Origin: Pseudomonadota bacterium
Lineage (GTDB): Bacteria > Pseudomonadota > Gammaproteobacteria > Burkholderiales > Gallionellaceae
DNA: 6,235 nt
Direction of reading: 5' to 3'
Assembly: GCA_021847165.1 (NCBI GenBank)
Contig: JAJZUH010000121.1
Location: 1 to 6,235, forward strand
In this document: positions 1 to 6,101 of the stretch, in pieces
How positions within the stretch are numbered: the stretch's first letter is position 1
Layout: the number at the start of each line of letters is the position of its first letter
Program-made: the position numbers and the translations under genes
The notes under the pieces: model-generated
The model's database searches: none
Seen by the model: only the letters and a program-made list of their open reading frames with translations
What the model was told of the DNA's origin: nothing

Positions 1-46
1 CGACGGATTTTAAGTCCGTTGTGTCTACCAATTTCACCACCCGGGC
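1..46 (-). tRNA. tRNA-Leu (anticodon UAA), 5' part only
   Basis: Read on the minus strand, this is the 5' portion of a leucine tRNA: acceptor strand GCCCGGG, D arm with GGTAGACA, and an anticodon arm whose ACGGA/TCCGT stem encloses a loop with anticodon TAA. It decodes UUA (and UUG by wobble). The variable arm, T arm and 3' acceptor strand lie beyond the left edge of the window, so integrity cannot be judged. It is transcribed leftward, away from tRNA-Gly and tRNA-Cys. It closely resembles Escherichia coli leuZ in the visible part. Confidence 0.93.
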
Positions 47-92
47 AGATAGGCGATAACGGAACGTCGGTTCCGAAATTAACGAGCGGCGC

Positions 93-122
93 ATTATACA
101 GAGGCGGGCGAGGCTCGAACAA
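93..122 (-). promoter_or_regulatory. Predicted sigma-70 promoter for tRNA-Leu
   Basis: On the minus strand a perfect TATAAT (93-98) is followed at once by a GC-rich discriminator, GCGCCGC, as in stable-RNA promoters. The -35 candidate TTGTTC (117-122) is weak, with an 18-base spacer. An A-rich tract at about 119-131 lies upstream and could act as an UP element. Transcription would begin near 86, giving a leader of about 40 bases that contains a 6-bp hairpin (60-75, CGGAAC/GTTCCG arms). This is pattern-based; the -10 is strong and the -35 uncertain. Confidence 0.6.
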
Positions 123-147
123 AACAAAAATATCTGCGCTGATTTTC

Positions 148-175
148 TTGACACGAAGTTCGATATCCATATAAT
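148..175 (+). promoter_or_regulatory. Predicted strong sigma-70 promoter for tRNA-Gly/tRNA-Cys
   Basis: A perfect -35 TTGACA (148-153) and perfect -10 TATAAT (170-175) are separated by 16 bases. The bases after the -10 are GCGGA, a GC-rich discriminator typical of promoters repressed by ppGpp and DksA. The predicted start is near 182, about ten bases before tRNA-Gly. The divergent tRNA-Leu promoter sits about 50 bases away, with an AT-rich stretch shared between them. Confidence 0.85.
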
Positions 176-191
176 GCGGACTTCGTTTTTT

Positions 192-267
<76 letters not shown>

Positions 268-274
268 GATAACT

Positions 275-299
275 TGGGAAAGCCTTCATGGCTTTCCCA
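275..299 (+). other. Hairpin between tRNA-Gly and tRNA-Cys
   Basis: A perfect 10-bp inverted repeat, TGGGAAAGCC and GGCTTTCCCA, encloses a 5-base loop (TTCAT) eight bases after the CCA of tRNA-Gly. It is followed by TAATTTTTGC, an interrupted T-run. It could be a leaky intrinsic terminator that lowers tRNA-Cys relative to tRNA-Gly, or a processing hairpin in a joint precursor. The T-run is imperfect, so termination is not certain. Confidence 0.6.
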
Positions 300-329
300 T
301 AATTTTTGCTACTATGCACTTAGCCTCAC

Positions 330-403
330 GGCGCGATAGCAAAGCGGTTATGCACCGGATTGCAAATCCGTGTAGGTCGGTTCGACTCCGGCTCGCGCCT
401 CCA
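330..403 (+). tRNA. tRNA-Cys (anticodon GCA)
   Basis: This is a complete 74-base cysteine tRNA. The acceptor stem GGCGCGA/TCGCGCC pairs over 7 bp, followed by discriminator T and encoded CCA. The D stem is GCA/TGC, the anticodon loop TTGCAAA carries GCA, and the T loop is TTCGACT. It closely resembles E. coli cysT. One oddity is the outermost anticodon-stem pair (355 and 371; standard positions 27 and 43), which is C opposite T, where E. coli, as I recall it, has a G:U pair. The other four pairs of that stem are intact, so the tRNA is probably functional. Confidence 0.96.
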
Positions 404-420
404 AGATTCTTTGCGGTACA

Positions 421-450
421 AAAAAATCCCTGCCTGAGCAGGGATTTTTT
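421..450. terminator. Bidirectional intrinsic terminator between tRNA-Cys and dksA
   Basis: A 13-bp perfect inverted repeat (421-433 with 438-450) has core CCCTGC/GCAGGG and a 4-base loop. It is flanked by A6-7 on the left and T6 on the right, so both strands give a GC stem followed by a U-run. On the plus strand it ends the tRNA-Gly/tRNA-Cys unit, 17 bases past the CCA. On the minus strand it ends dksA, 26 bases past the stop codon. Confidence 0.92.
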
Positions 451-476
451 ATTTGGGTTTACGCCATCAGAATGGT

Positions 477-899
477 TTATTTTGCGACCTGGCGCTCTCT
501 GATCTCATCCAGTGTCTTGCAATCGATGCACAAGGTCGCCGTGGGACGAGCCTCCAGGCGGCTGAGGCCGATTTCCACGCCGCATTTGTCGCAATAGCCA
601 TAGTCGCCAGCCTCGATCCGCCCCAGCATCTTGTCGATGTTCTTGATCAGCTTGCGTTCGCGGTCGCGGTTGCGCAATTCCAGGCTCATGTCCGATTCCT
701 GGCTGGCGCGGTCGTTGGGGTCCGCAAAGACGGTCGCTTCGTCCTGCATGGTGTGTACGGTGCGATCAATATCCTGGCTCAGGCTCAGCTTGATCTCGTT
801 CAGAACATTGCGGAAATGTTCCAGCTGATCCGGATTCATGTATTCCTCGCCTTTTTTGGCCTTGTATGGTGCGGAGGTTTTGCTTGCTGGTGCGGGCAT
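477..899 (-). CDS. dksA: RNA polymerase-binding transcription factor DksA
   Basis: DksA inserts its coiled coil into the RNA polymerase secondary channel and, with ppGpp, represses rRNA/tRNA promoters and activates some biosynthetic ones. The 140-residue product shows the GEEYMN motif, a long charged coiled coil, and the tip motif DPNDRA (residues 60-65). Its D63 and A65 match the functional D74 and A76 of E. coli. A C4 zinc finger follows (C103, C106, C124, C127), with the nearby motif RLEARPTA, and the C-terminal helix EIRERQ. A TTG at 912-914 would give 145 residues. I prefer ATG at 897-899 because GGAGA lies 8 bases upstream of it, inside that extension. The family is usually about 140-150 residues. 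It converges on the tRNA unit, and its own promoter lies in the gap after maf. Confidence 0.97.
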   Translation of the reverse strand: MPAPASKTSAPYKAKKGEEYMNPDQLEHFRNVLNEIKLSLSQDIDRTVHTMQDEATVFADPNDRASQESDMSLELRNRDRERKLIKNIDKMLGRIEAGDYGYCDKCGVEIGLSRLEARPTATLCIDCKTLDEIRERQVAK

Positions 900-907
900 T
901 ACGTCGA

Positions 908-912
908 TCTCC
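908..912 (-). promoter_or_regulatory. dksA ribosome binding site deciding the ATG start
   Basis: On the minus strand GGAGA lies 8 bases upstream of the ATG at 897-899. The competing TTG start (912-914) overlaps this Shine-Dalgarno sequence and has no clear one of its own, so the downstream ATG is the likelier start. Confidence 0.75.
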
Positions 913-941
913 AAGGTGAAACTAAATTTTTCAAGCGCGCT

Positions 942-970
942 TTAATACCAGAAAGGAATTTCAGTCGCAA
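942..970 (-). promoter_or_regulatory. Predicted extended -10 sigma-70 promoter for dksA
   Basis: On the minus strand, -35 TTGCGA (965-970) and -10 TATTAA (942-947) are separated by 17 bases. The -10 is preceded by TGG, giving an extended -10 (TGn). One base further on comes a GCGCGC discriminator. The predicted start, near 935, leaves a leader of about 35 bases. The GC-rich discriminator would allow negative autoregulation by DksA/ppGpp, as known for E. coli dksA. A small hairpin, CCTGA/TCAGG (971-984), lies just upstream of the -35 and is too weak to call a maf terminator. Confidence 0.65.
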
Positions 971-993
971 CCTGAAAATTCAGGCAGTCATGG

Positions 994-1578
994 TCACAAA
1001 ACCCTAACGCCTTGTTTTTCAAGCATACTGACCAGCAGGATCAGCGGCAGGCCGATCAGCGCATTGGGATCGTCACCTTCTATGCGGCTGATCAGGGCGA
1101 TTCCCAGGCCTTCGGACTTGGCGCTGCCGGCACAGTGGTAGGGTTGTTCTTTCTTGAGATAACGCTCGATCTCTTCGTCGCGCAGGTCGCGGAAGCTTAC
1201 CTTGGTGATGGCGACATCGGTTTGCATCGCACCGCTGGCCGCATTCAACAAGGTCAGTGCGGTGTAGAACGTCACCGTCTTGCCGCGCATGGTGCTCAAT
1301 TGCCGCACGGCATTGTCATGATTGAGCGGTTTTCCTATCTGCTGACCATCCAGCAAGGCCACCTGATCGGAGCCGATGATCAGCGCATCCGGGAAACGTT
1401 TGGCCACGACCTGTGCCTTGGCCTGTGCAAGCCGCCACGAAGTCCGTTCGGCGCTCTCCCCGGGCAGGGGGGTTTCATCGACATCGGGTGCGGCAGTCTG
1501 GAACGGGAGTTGCAGGGTGGAGAGCAGCTGACTTCTATATATAGAGGTCGAGGCAAGCACAAGCGGCTGAGAATTCAA
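994..1578 (-). CDS. maf: Maf-family nucleotide pyrophosphatase, YceF type
   Basis: Maf proteins hydrolyse noncanonical or modified nucleoside triphosphates to monophosphates. The YceF branch, which this resembles throughout, acts on 7-methyl-GTP in E. coli. The 194 residues match the usual length. Visible motifs in order are LASTSxxR (8-15), the conserved PDVDE (31-35), K54, GSDQV (69-73) with the likely catalytic Asp71, GKP (82-84), and the YceF-like stretch CAGSAKSEG. The start is TTG: the minus strand carries AAAGGAA ending 4 bases before it, no ATG is available nearby, and it places LASTS close to the N-terminus as in relatives. It is divergent from yceD, as yceF is in E. coli. No terminator separates it from dksA, so some readthrough is possible. 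Confidence 0.93.
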   Translation of the reverse strand: MNSQPLVLASTSIYRSQLLSTLQLPFQTAAPDVDETPLPGESAERTSWRLAQAKAQVVAKRFPDALIIGSDQVALLDGQQIGKPLNHDNAVRQLSTMRGKTVTFYTALTLLNAASGAMQTDVAITKVSFRDLRDEEIERYLKKEQPYHCAGSAKSEGLGIALISRIEGDDPNALIGLPLILLVSMLEKQGVRVL

Positions 1579-1599
1579 GATGTTCCTTTAACAGCGTCT

Positions 1600-1628
1600 T
1601 TGACAGAGGTGGTCGGAATATATATCAT
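1600..1628 (+). promoter_or_regulatory. Predicted sigma-70 promoter of the yceD-rpmF-plsX-fab operon
   Basis: A perfect -35 TTGACA (1600-1605), a 17-base spacer and -10 TATCAT (1623-1628, five of six consensus bases) are followed directly by GCGCGC. The predicted start is near 1634-1636, only 2-4 bases before the yceD ATG at 1638. The GC-rich discriminator matches the known ppGpp inhibition of the equivalent E. coli fatty-acid operon; that comparison is inference. The TATATAT stretch could also supply a -10 for divergent maf, but no convincing -35 was found for it. Confidence 0.78.
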
Positions 1629-1637
1629 GCGCGCCTC

Positions 1638-2120
1638 ATGTTTGCACGGCCTTTCATAGAAAGCGTGGACTTTGCCCGAAAAGGCAAGGAAATGCGCGGC
1701 GAAATAGCGGTTTCAGCGCTGCCCAGATTGGTCGACGTACTGGCCAAATCCGACGGTTCTTTGACTTATATAGTACGTGGCTACCATGAGGACGGTCGCG
1801 ACATGCTGGAAGTTGCCCTGCAGGGGGTTTGTGCCTTAAGGTGCCAGCGTTGCCTGCAGGAACTGGCGTATCCGGTGGATATCGTGTCGAGGTTGTGGCT
1901 GCTGCCTGCAGACAGGCTGGATGAAGCAAAAGAGGACGATGACGAGATGGATGCCATCGAAGCAGTCCCGAACCTGGATGTGCTGGCATTGATCGAGGAA
2001 GAGTTGCTGTTGAGTTTGCCATTTGCCCCCCGGCATCCGGAAGGCGAGTGCGCTCCGGCAACAAGTGATTTACAACAGAAGGCAAGCCCGTTCGCGGTGC
2101 TGGCCGGATTGAAGAAGTAA
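1638..2120 (+). CDS. yceD: YceD / DUF177 large-subunit rRNA accumulation protein
   Basis: YceD-family proteins are needed for normal 23S rRNA accumulation and are almost always encoded just upstream of rpmF. The 160-residue product has the family N-terminal pattern (SVDFARKG, residues 9-16, then RGEI), a cysteine cluster C65/C69/C72 (RCQRCL) that could bind metal, an acidic stretch (EDDDEMD), LALIEEELLLSLP, and the C-terminal PFAVLAGLKK signature. The ATG at 1638 is chosen because the conserved FARKG segment lies after it, although it has no Shine-Dalgarno sequence. A later ATG at 1692 has AAAAGG 7 bases upstream but would remove that segment. It is the first gene of the operon, 25 bases before rpmF. 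Confidence 0.93.
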   Translation: MFARPFIESVDFARKGKEMRGEIAVSALPRLVDVLAKSDGSLTYIVRGYHEDGRDMLEVALQGVCALRCQRCLQELAYPVDIVSRLWLLPADRLDEAKEDDDEMDAIEAVPNLDVLALIEEELLLSLPFAPRHPEGECAPATSDLQQKASPFAVLAGLKK

Positions 2121-2132
2121 GACAGTTTTAGT

Positions 2133-2138
2133 GAGGAG
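2133..2138 (+). promoter_or_regulatory. Strong rpmF ribosome binding site
   Basis: GAGGAG lies 7 bases upstream of the rpmF ATG. This near-perfect Shine-Dalgarno sequence fits the high output needed for a ribosomal protein and contrasts with the absence of one before yceD in the same operon. Confidence 0.85.
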
Positions 2139-2145
2139 TAGATAA

Positions 2146-2325
2146 ATGGCAGTTCAGCAGAATAAGAAATCCCCGTCCAAACGTGGGATGCATCGTGCGC
2201 ATGATTTCCTGACCAACCCGGCGCTGGCTATCGAGCCTTCTACCGGTGAACCACATCTGCGCCATCACATCAGCCCCAGCGGCTACTATCGCGGCAAGAA
2301 AGTCGTCAAGACCAAGGGCGAATAA
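2146..2325 (+). CDS. rpmF: 50S ribosomal protein L32 (bL32)
   Basis: This small gene encodes 59 residues and begins [20 protein letters not shown], the conserved N-terminus of bL32. The protein is strongly basic, contains [13 protein letters not shown] near its C-terminus, and is of normal length (E. coli has 57). bL32 sits near the peptidyl transferase side of the large subunit. It lacks the four-cysteine zinc ribbon of the zinc-dependent L32 form, so it is the cysteine-free type. It sits between yceD and plsX in the standard order. Confidence 0.97.
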   Translation: MAVQQNKKSPSKRGMHRAHDFLTNPALAIEPSTGEPHLRHHISPSGYYRGKKVVKTKGE

Positions 2326-2330
2326 GCCCA

Positions 2331-2368
2331 TTCGGTCCTTTGCTTGGCTCTCCATGCGGAGGGCCGAA
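2331..2368 (+). other. Long RNA hairpin between rpmF and plsX
   Basis: As RNA, 2331-2343 pairs with 2356-2368 over 13 consecutive bp, including three G-U. An inner 3-bp TGG/CCA helix follows, closed by the loop CTCT (2348-2351). It starts five bases after the rpmF stop. No U-run follows (the next bases are CTCTGTCC), so it is not a classic terminator. It may protect the yceD-rpmF transcript from 3' decay or uncouple rpmF expression from plsX. The structure is hand-derived. Confidence 0.65.
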
Positions 2369-2387
2369 CTCTGTCCATTTCTCGCCT

Positions 2388-2394
2388 AAGAGGA
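2388..2394 (+). promoter_or_regulatory. plsX ribosome binding site supporting GTG start
   Basis: AAGAGGA lies 7 bases before the GTG at 2402 and fixes this as the plsX start. The first residues, [12 protein letters not shown], agree with the family N-terminus. Confidence 0.82.
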
Positions 2395-2401
2395 TCGCCC
2401 G

Positions 2402-3439
2402 GTGGATATCACGATAGCTATTGATGCCATGGGCGGCGACCACGGGACACGGGTGACCGTTCCCGCGGCCGTCGCTTATCTGAAGAAACATCCTGACGAT
2501 ACTGTGATTCTGGTCGGCCTGCCCGATGCCATCGAGGCCGAGTTGAGCAAACTCGGCTTTGCCGATCGCACGCGCCTGCGCATCCATGCCACGACTGAAG
2601 TGGTGGGCATGGATGAATCTCCCCAGTCCGCCTTGCGCGGCAAAAAAGACTCTTCCATGCGCGTTTCCATCAATCTGGTCAAGAGCGGAGAGGCCTCTGC
2701 CTGCGTCAGCGCCGGAAATACCGGGGCATTGATGGCAACGGCGCGCTATGTGCTGAAGACCCTGCCTGGCATTGATCGTCCCGCCATCGCGTCCTTTTTA
2801 CCCACCGTCAACGGACAGGTCTGTATGCTGGACCTGGGGGCGAACGTGGACTGCACCGCCGAACATCTGTTGCAGTTCGCTTTGATGGGCAGCACGCTGG
2901 TGTCCGCGCTGGAGCATAAGGAACAGCCCACGGTCGGTTTGCTGAACATCGGCAGCGAAGACATCAAGGGCAATGAAACGGTGAAGCAGGCTGCCGAACT
3001 GCTGCAGGCCAGCGATCTTAATTTCTACGGCAATGTGGAAGGCGACGATATATTCAAGGGTGTCACGGATGTGGTGGTGTGCGATGGATTCGTAGGCAAC
3101 GTCGCCCTCAAGACAGCCGAAGGCGTAGCCAAGATGATGGGCGGATTCCTGAAAGAGGGCTTCAGCCAGAACTGGTTTACCAAGCTGGGCGCGCTGCTGT
3201 CCATGCCTGTACTCAAGGCTTTCAAGCACAGGCTGGATCATCGCCGCTACAATGGTGCAAGTTTCCTCGGTTTGAAAGGCATCGTGGTGAAAAGCCACGG
3301 TTCGGCCGACTCGTTCGCATACCTGTGCGCCATCGAGCGCGCCGCCGAAGAATCGCGTGGCGGCATGCTGAACCACATCAGCGAGCACATAGAGAAATGG
3401 CATCACGGACGCCAACAAACCGCGGGAGAGGGGCTTTGA
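2402..3439 (+). CDS. plsX: Phosphate acyltransferase PlsX
   Basis: PlsX is a peripheral membrane enzyme that converts acyl-ACP and inorganic phosphate to acyl phosphate, the donor used by PlsY to acylate glycerol-3-phosphate in phospholipid synthesis. The 345-residue product (family about 330-350) has DAMGGDHG (8-15), SAGNTGALM (103-111), LDLGANVD (143-150), [11 protein letters not shown] (182-192), CDGFVGNV (227-234) and, near the C-terminus, [18 protein letters not shown]. Translation starts at GTG with AAGAGGA upstream. The stop codon overlaps the fabH start, suggesting translational coupling. It links the ribosomal genes to the fatty-acid genes in the cluster. I see no missing motif. Confidence 0.97.
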   Translation: MDITIAIDAMGGDHGTRVTVPAAVAYLKKHPDDTVILVGLPDAIEAELSKLGFADRTRLRIHATTEVVGMDESPQSALRGKKDSSMRVSINLVKSGEASACVSAGNTGALMATARYVLKTLPGIDRPAIASFLPTVNGQVCMLDLGANVDCTAEHLLQFALMGSTLVSALEHKEQPTVGLLNIGSEDIKGNETVKQAAELLQASDLNFYGNVEGDDIFKGVTDVVVCDGFVGNVALKTAEGVAKMMGGFLKEGFSQNWFTKLGALLSMPVLKAFKHRLDHRRYNGASFLGLKGIVVKSHGSADSFAYLCAIERAAEESRGGMLNHISEHIEKWHHGRQQTAGEGL

Positions 3440-4365
3440 TTTATTCCAAGATCATCGGTACGGGCAGCTACCTGCCGGCCAAGGTGCTCAGCAACCACGA
3501 TCTCGAAAAGATCGTCGATACCTCGCACGACTGGATCGTCACCCGCAGCGGCATCGTCGAACGCCATTTTGCGGCCGATGGCGAATTGACCAGCGACCTG
3601 GCTCTGCAGGCCAGCCGCAAGGCGATCGAGGCGGCCGGGATCAAAGCCGACGAGATCGACCTGATTATCGTGGCCACCACTTCGCCGGATATGGCGTTCC
3701 CCAGTACGGCCTGTATCTTGCAGGACAAACTGGGCATCCGGAACGGCGGGGCGGCTTTCGACATGCAGGCGGTTTGTGGCGGCTTCGTCTATGCCTTGAA
3801 TACGGCAGATCTCTATATCCGGGGCGGGCAAGCCAGGACTGTGCTGGTAGTCGGGGCCGAAGTGCTGTCGCGCATGCTGGACTGGAATGATCGCACTACC
3901 TGTGTGCTGTTCGGGGATGGAGCCGGTGCCGTGATATTGCGCGCTTCCGACACGCCGGGCATCGTGGCCACCAAGTTGCATGCCGACGGCATCCATCGCA
4001 ACATGCTGAAAGCCGACCCCAAAGTCTCGATGGACGGGAAAGCCGTTTTCAAATTTGCCGTCCATGTGTTGAGCGAGGTGGTTGAGGAAGTGCTGGATCA
4101 GCAAAAACTGAGCGGCACCGACATCGACTGGCTGGTGCCGCACCAGGCCAATATCCGCATCATCGAAGCGACCGCCAAGAAACTCGGCCTGGGAATGGAC
4201 AACGTGGTAGTGACTGTTGCCAACCACGGCAATACATCGGCGGCGTCGATCCCGCTGGCGCTGGATACGGCGGTACGCGATGGGCGCATCAAGGCGGGGC
4301 AAAACATTCTGCTGGAGGCCGTAGGTGGCGGATTCACCTGGGGTGCCATATTAATAAAGTGGTAG
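3436..4365 (+). CDS. fabH: Beta-ketoacyl-ACP synthase III (KAS III)
   Basis: FabH condenses acetyl-CoA with malonyl-ACP to start type II fatty acid synthesis. The triad is visible: Cys114 (in AVCGGF), His236 (VPHQAN) and Asn266 (NHGNTSAAS). Also present are W33 and R37 in [15 protein letters not shown] (159-165), and the C-terminal GGGFTWG. The start is TTG at 3436, overlapping the plsX TGA by 4 bases, with GGAG 7 bases upstream; it yields [14 protein letters not shown], matching the family start. The frame remains open far upstream, but that part is antisense-like shadow of plsX. At 309 residues it is shorter than the usual 317 or so: between HADG (182-185) and VFK (204-206) about ten residues seem missing against E. 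coli as I recall it. fabD follows after 7 bases. Confidence 0.96.
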   Translation: MIYSKIIGTGSYLPAKVLSNHDLEKIVDTSHDWIVTRSGIVERHFAADGELTSDLALQASRKAIEAAGIKADEIDLIIVATTSPDMAFPSTACILQDKLGIRNGGAAFDMQAVCGGFVYALNTADLYIRGGQARTVLVVGAEVLSRMLDWNDRTTCVLFGDGAGAVILRASDTPGIVATKLHADGIHRNMLKADPKVSMDGKAVFKFAVHVLSEVVEEVLDQQKLSGTDIDWLVPHQANIRIIEATAKKLGLGMDNVVVTVANHGNTSAASIPLALDTAVRDGRIKAGQNILLEAVGGGFTWGAILIKW

Positions 4366-4372
4366 GTTCGAT

Positions 4373-5305
4373 ATGACTCAATTCGCTTTCGTATTTCCGG
4401 GGCAAGGTTCGCAATCGCGCGGCATGATGAATGGCTATGCCGATTTCGCCGCCGTGCGCGATACTTTCGCCGAAGCATCCGATGTGCTGAAACAGGATCT
4501 GTGGCAACTGGTCGCCGAAGGCAGCGATGCCGACCTGAACGCCACGGTGAATACCCAGCCTGTCATGCTGACCGCCGGTGTCGCGGTTTATCGCGCGTGG
4601 CAATCGCAGAACGGCTCGAAACCGGCCATCATGGCCGGGCACAGCCTGGGCGAATACACCGCGCTGGTCGCCGCCGGAGCCTTGAAATTTGCCGATGCCT
4701 TGCCGCTGGTGCGGTTCCGCGCCCAATGCATGCAACAAGCCGTGCCGGAAGGGGTGGGCGGTATCGCTGCCATTCTTGGACTGGACGACGAAGTGGTTCG
4801 CGCTGTATGCGCCGAAGGAGCCCAGGGCGAAGTGCTGGAAGCGGTCAATTTCAACTCGCCCGGGCAGGTCGTCATCGCCGGTAATCGGGGCGCGGTCGAG
4901 CGCGGCATGGAGCTGGCGAAGTCCAAAGGCGCAAAGCGCGCCATCATGCTGCCGATGAGCGTACCGTCGCATTGCAGCCTGCTTAAAGGCGCCGCGGAAC
5001 AATTGCGCACCTACCTGAACGATGTGCCCGTGCAAGCCCCGGCTATTCCCGTGCTGCATAACGCCGATGTTGCGGCATATGGCGATCCGGCCAGGATCAA
5101 GGATGCGCTGGTGCGCCAGTTGTATTCGCCGGTGCGCTGGGTCGAGACCATACAATCGTTTGGTAAACAGGGTATTACCCATAACGTAGAATGCGCCCCC
5201 GGCAAGGTGCTGGCAGGCTTGAACAAACGTATCGATACCAACCAGCAGGCAATGGCCATCAACGACGGCGAAGCGCTGAAAGCAGCCTTGGCTGCACTCG
5301 CATAA
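4373..5305 (+). CDS. fabD: Malonyl-CoA:ACP transacylase
   Basis: FabD moves malonyl from CoA to the ACP phosphopantetheine arm, supplying the elongation units used by FabH and later synthases. The 310 residues (E. coli 309) show FPGQGSQ (8-14, oxyanion Gln11), the nucleophile elbow GHSLGEY (89-95) with catalytic Ser91, Arg116 that binds the malonyl carboxylate, NFNSPGQVVIAG (159-170), and the catalytic His200 in VPSHC. The ATG start is 7 bases after the fabH stop. Its Shine-Dalgarno sequence is weak (AGG, 6 bases upstream), consistent with coupling to fabH translation. All catalytic residues are intact. Confidence 0.97.
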   Translation: MTQFAFVFPGQGSQSRGMMNGYADFAAVRDTFAEASDVLKQDLWQLVAEGSDADLNATVNTQPVMLTAGVAVYRAWQSQNGSKPAIMAGHSLGEYTALVAAGALKFADALPLVRFRAQCMQQAVPEGVGGIAAILGLDDEVVRAVCAEGAQGEVLEAVNFNSPGQVVIAGNRGAVERGMELAKSKGAKRAIMLPMSVPSHCSLLKGAAEQLRTYLNDVPVQAPAIPVLHNADVAAYGDPARIKDALVRQLYSPVRWVETIQSFGKQGITHNVECAPGKVLAGLNKRIDTNQQAMAINDGEALKAALAALA

Positions 5306-5319
5306 AGGGAAAGGGACAT

Positions 5320-6063
5320 ATGACGCTACAAGGACAAATCGCACTGGTTACCGGTGCCTCGCGCGGCATCGGCCAGGCCATCGCACTGGAATTGGGCAAG
5401 CAGGGGGCGACCGTGATTGGCACCGCCACCAGCGACAACGGCGCACAGGCCATCAGTACCTATCTTGATGCCGCGGGTATCAAGGGCAAGGGCTTTGCGC
5501 TGAACGTCAATGACGCGGCCCAGAGCGAACAGGTGCTGGCCGCCATCCGCGAACAATTCGGCGAAATCTCCATTCTGGTGAACAACGCCGGCATCACCCG
5601 GGATAACCTGCTGGCACGCATGACCGACGAAGAGTGGGACGACGTGCTGGCGACCAACCTCAAATCCGTATTCCGCCTGAGCCGCGCCGTGCTGCGCGCG
5701 ATGATGAAGGCCAGGGGCGGGCGTATCATCAGCATCTCCTCTGTGGTCGGCAGCATGGGCAATCCTGGCCAGGCCAATTACGCCGCATCCAAGGCAGGCA
5801 TGGTCGGTTTCACCAAATCGCTGGCGCAGGAGATCGGCAGCCGCAACATCACAGTGAACTGCGTCGCCCCCGGTTTCATCGATACCGACATGACGCATGC
5901 GCTGGGCGAGGAGCAGCGCACCAAGCTGGTCGAGCACGTACCGTTGAAACGCCTCGGCCAACCCGCCGATATTGCTGCCGCCGTGGCATTCCTGGCCGGC
6001 CCGGGGGCAGCCTACATCACCGGCGTCACCTTGCACGTGAACGGCGGGATGTACATGGAGTAA
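5320..6063 (+). CDS. fabG: 3-oxoacyl-ACP reductase FabG
   Basis: FabG reduces 3-oxoacyl-ACP to 3-hydroxyacyl-ACP with NADPH. It is a 247-residue classical short-chain dehydrogenase with the Rossmann motif TGASRGIG (11-18), NNAG (88-91), Asn113, Ser141 (in SSVVG), and YAASK with Tyr154 and Lys158. It ends in the family pattern VNGGMYM. The ATG at 5320 is preceded by two purine-rich AGGGA copies and lies 14 bases past the fabD stop. The frame is open upstream into fabD, but homology begins at this ATG. In this operon, directly before acpP, a role as the dedicated fatty-acid reductase is well supported. Confidence 0.97.
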   Translation: MTLQGQIALVTGASRGIGQAIALELGKQGATVIGTATSDNGAQAISTYLDAAGIKGKGFALNVNDAAQSEQVLAAIREQFGEISILVNNAGITRDNLLARMTDEEWDDVLATNLKSVFRLSRAVLRAMMKARGGRIISISSVVGSMGNPGQANYAASKAGMVGFTKSLAQEIGSRNITVNCVAPGFIDTDMTHALGEEQRTKLVEHVPLKRLGQPADIAAAVAFLAGPGAAYITGVTLHVNGGMYME

Positions 6064-6073
6064 ACGTGGTGTT

Positions 6074-6101
6074 TTGGAATTTGGCGCAAGTTTGGTAGAA
6101 T
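6074..6101 (+). promoter_or_regulatory. Predicted extended -10 promoter for acpP
   Basis: An extended -10, TGG before TAGAAT (6096-6101, five of six consensus bases), lies between fabG and acpP. A weak -35, TTGGAA (6074-6079), has a 16-base spacer. The predicted start is near 6108, giving a leader of about 36 bases with a good ribosome binding site. A separate acpP promoter is known in E. coli and fits the very high need for ACP. This -10 lies in the loop of the terminator-like hairpin listed next. Confidence 0.65.

Noticed and set aside
971..984. Small hairpin CCTGA/TCAGG after maf as a terminator
   Set aside because: It has only 5 bp and no T-run on the maf strand.
453..1007. Plus-strand open frame of 184 codons across dksA
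   Set aside because: It is antisense to dksA, whose zinc finger and tip motif are clear, and it shows no recognisable domain.
1535..1544. Perfect palindrome CTATATATAG inside maf
   Set aside because: It is short, AT-only in its core, and lies in codons for the conserved STSxxR motif; I see no reason to call it an operator.
1012..1659. Plus-strand open frame of 215 codons across maf
   Set aside because: It is antisense to maf; the Maf motifs on the minus strand explain the region.
1692..1694. Alternative yceD start with AAAAGG seven bases upstream
   Set aside because: It would delete the N-terminal SVDFARKG segment that matches the family, so 1638 is preferred; it remains the main alternative.
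3079..3435. Upstream open extension of the fabH frame inside plsX
   Set aside because: It lies within plsX, has no family similarity, and the TTG at 3436 with GGAG upstream gives the conserved FabH N-terminus.
3403..4302. Minus-strand open frame of 299 codons across fabH
   Set aside because: Long antisense frames are common in GC-rich genes; the fabH catalytic triad on the plus strand is unambiguous.
5191..5319. Upstream open extension of the fabG frame inside fabD
   Set aside because: It overlaps the end of fabD in another frame, while FabG similarity and its ribosome binding site begin at 5320.
4334..5344. Minus-strand open frame of 336 codons across fabD
   Set aside because: It is a shadow of fabD with no recognisable motif and a composition typical of antisense translation.
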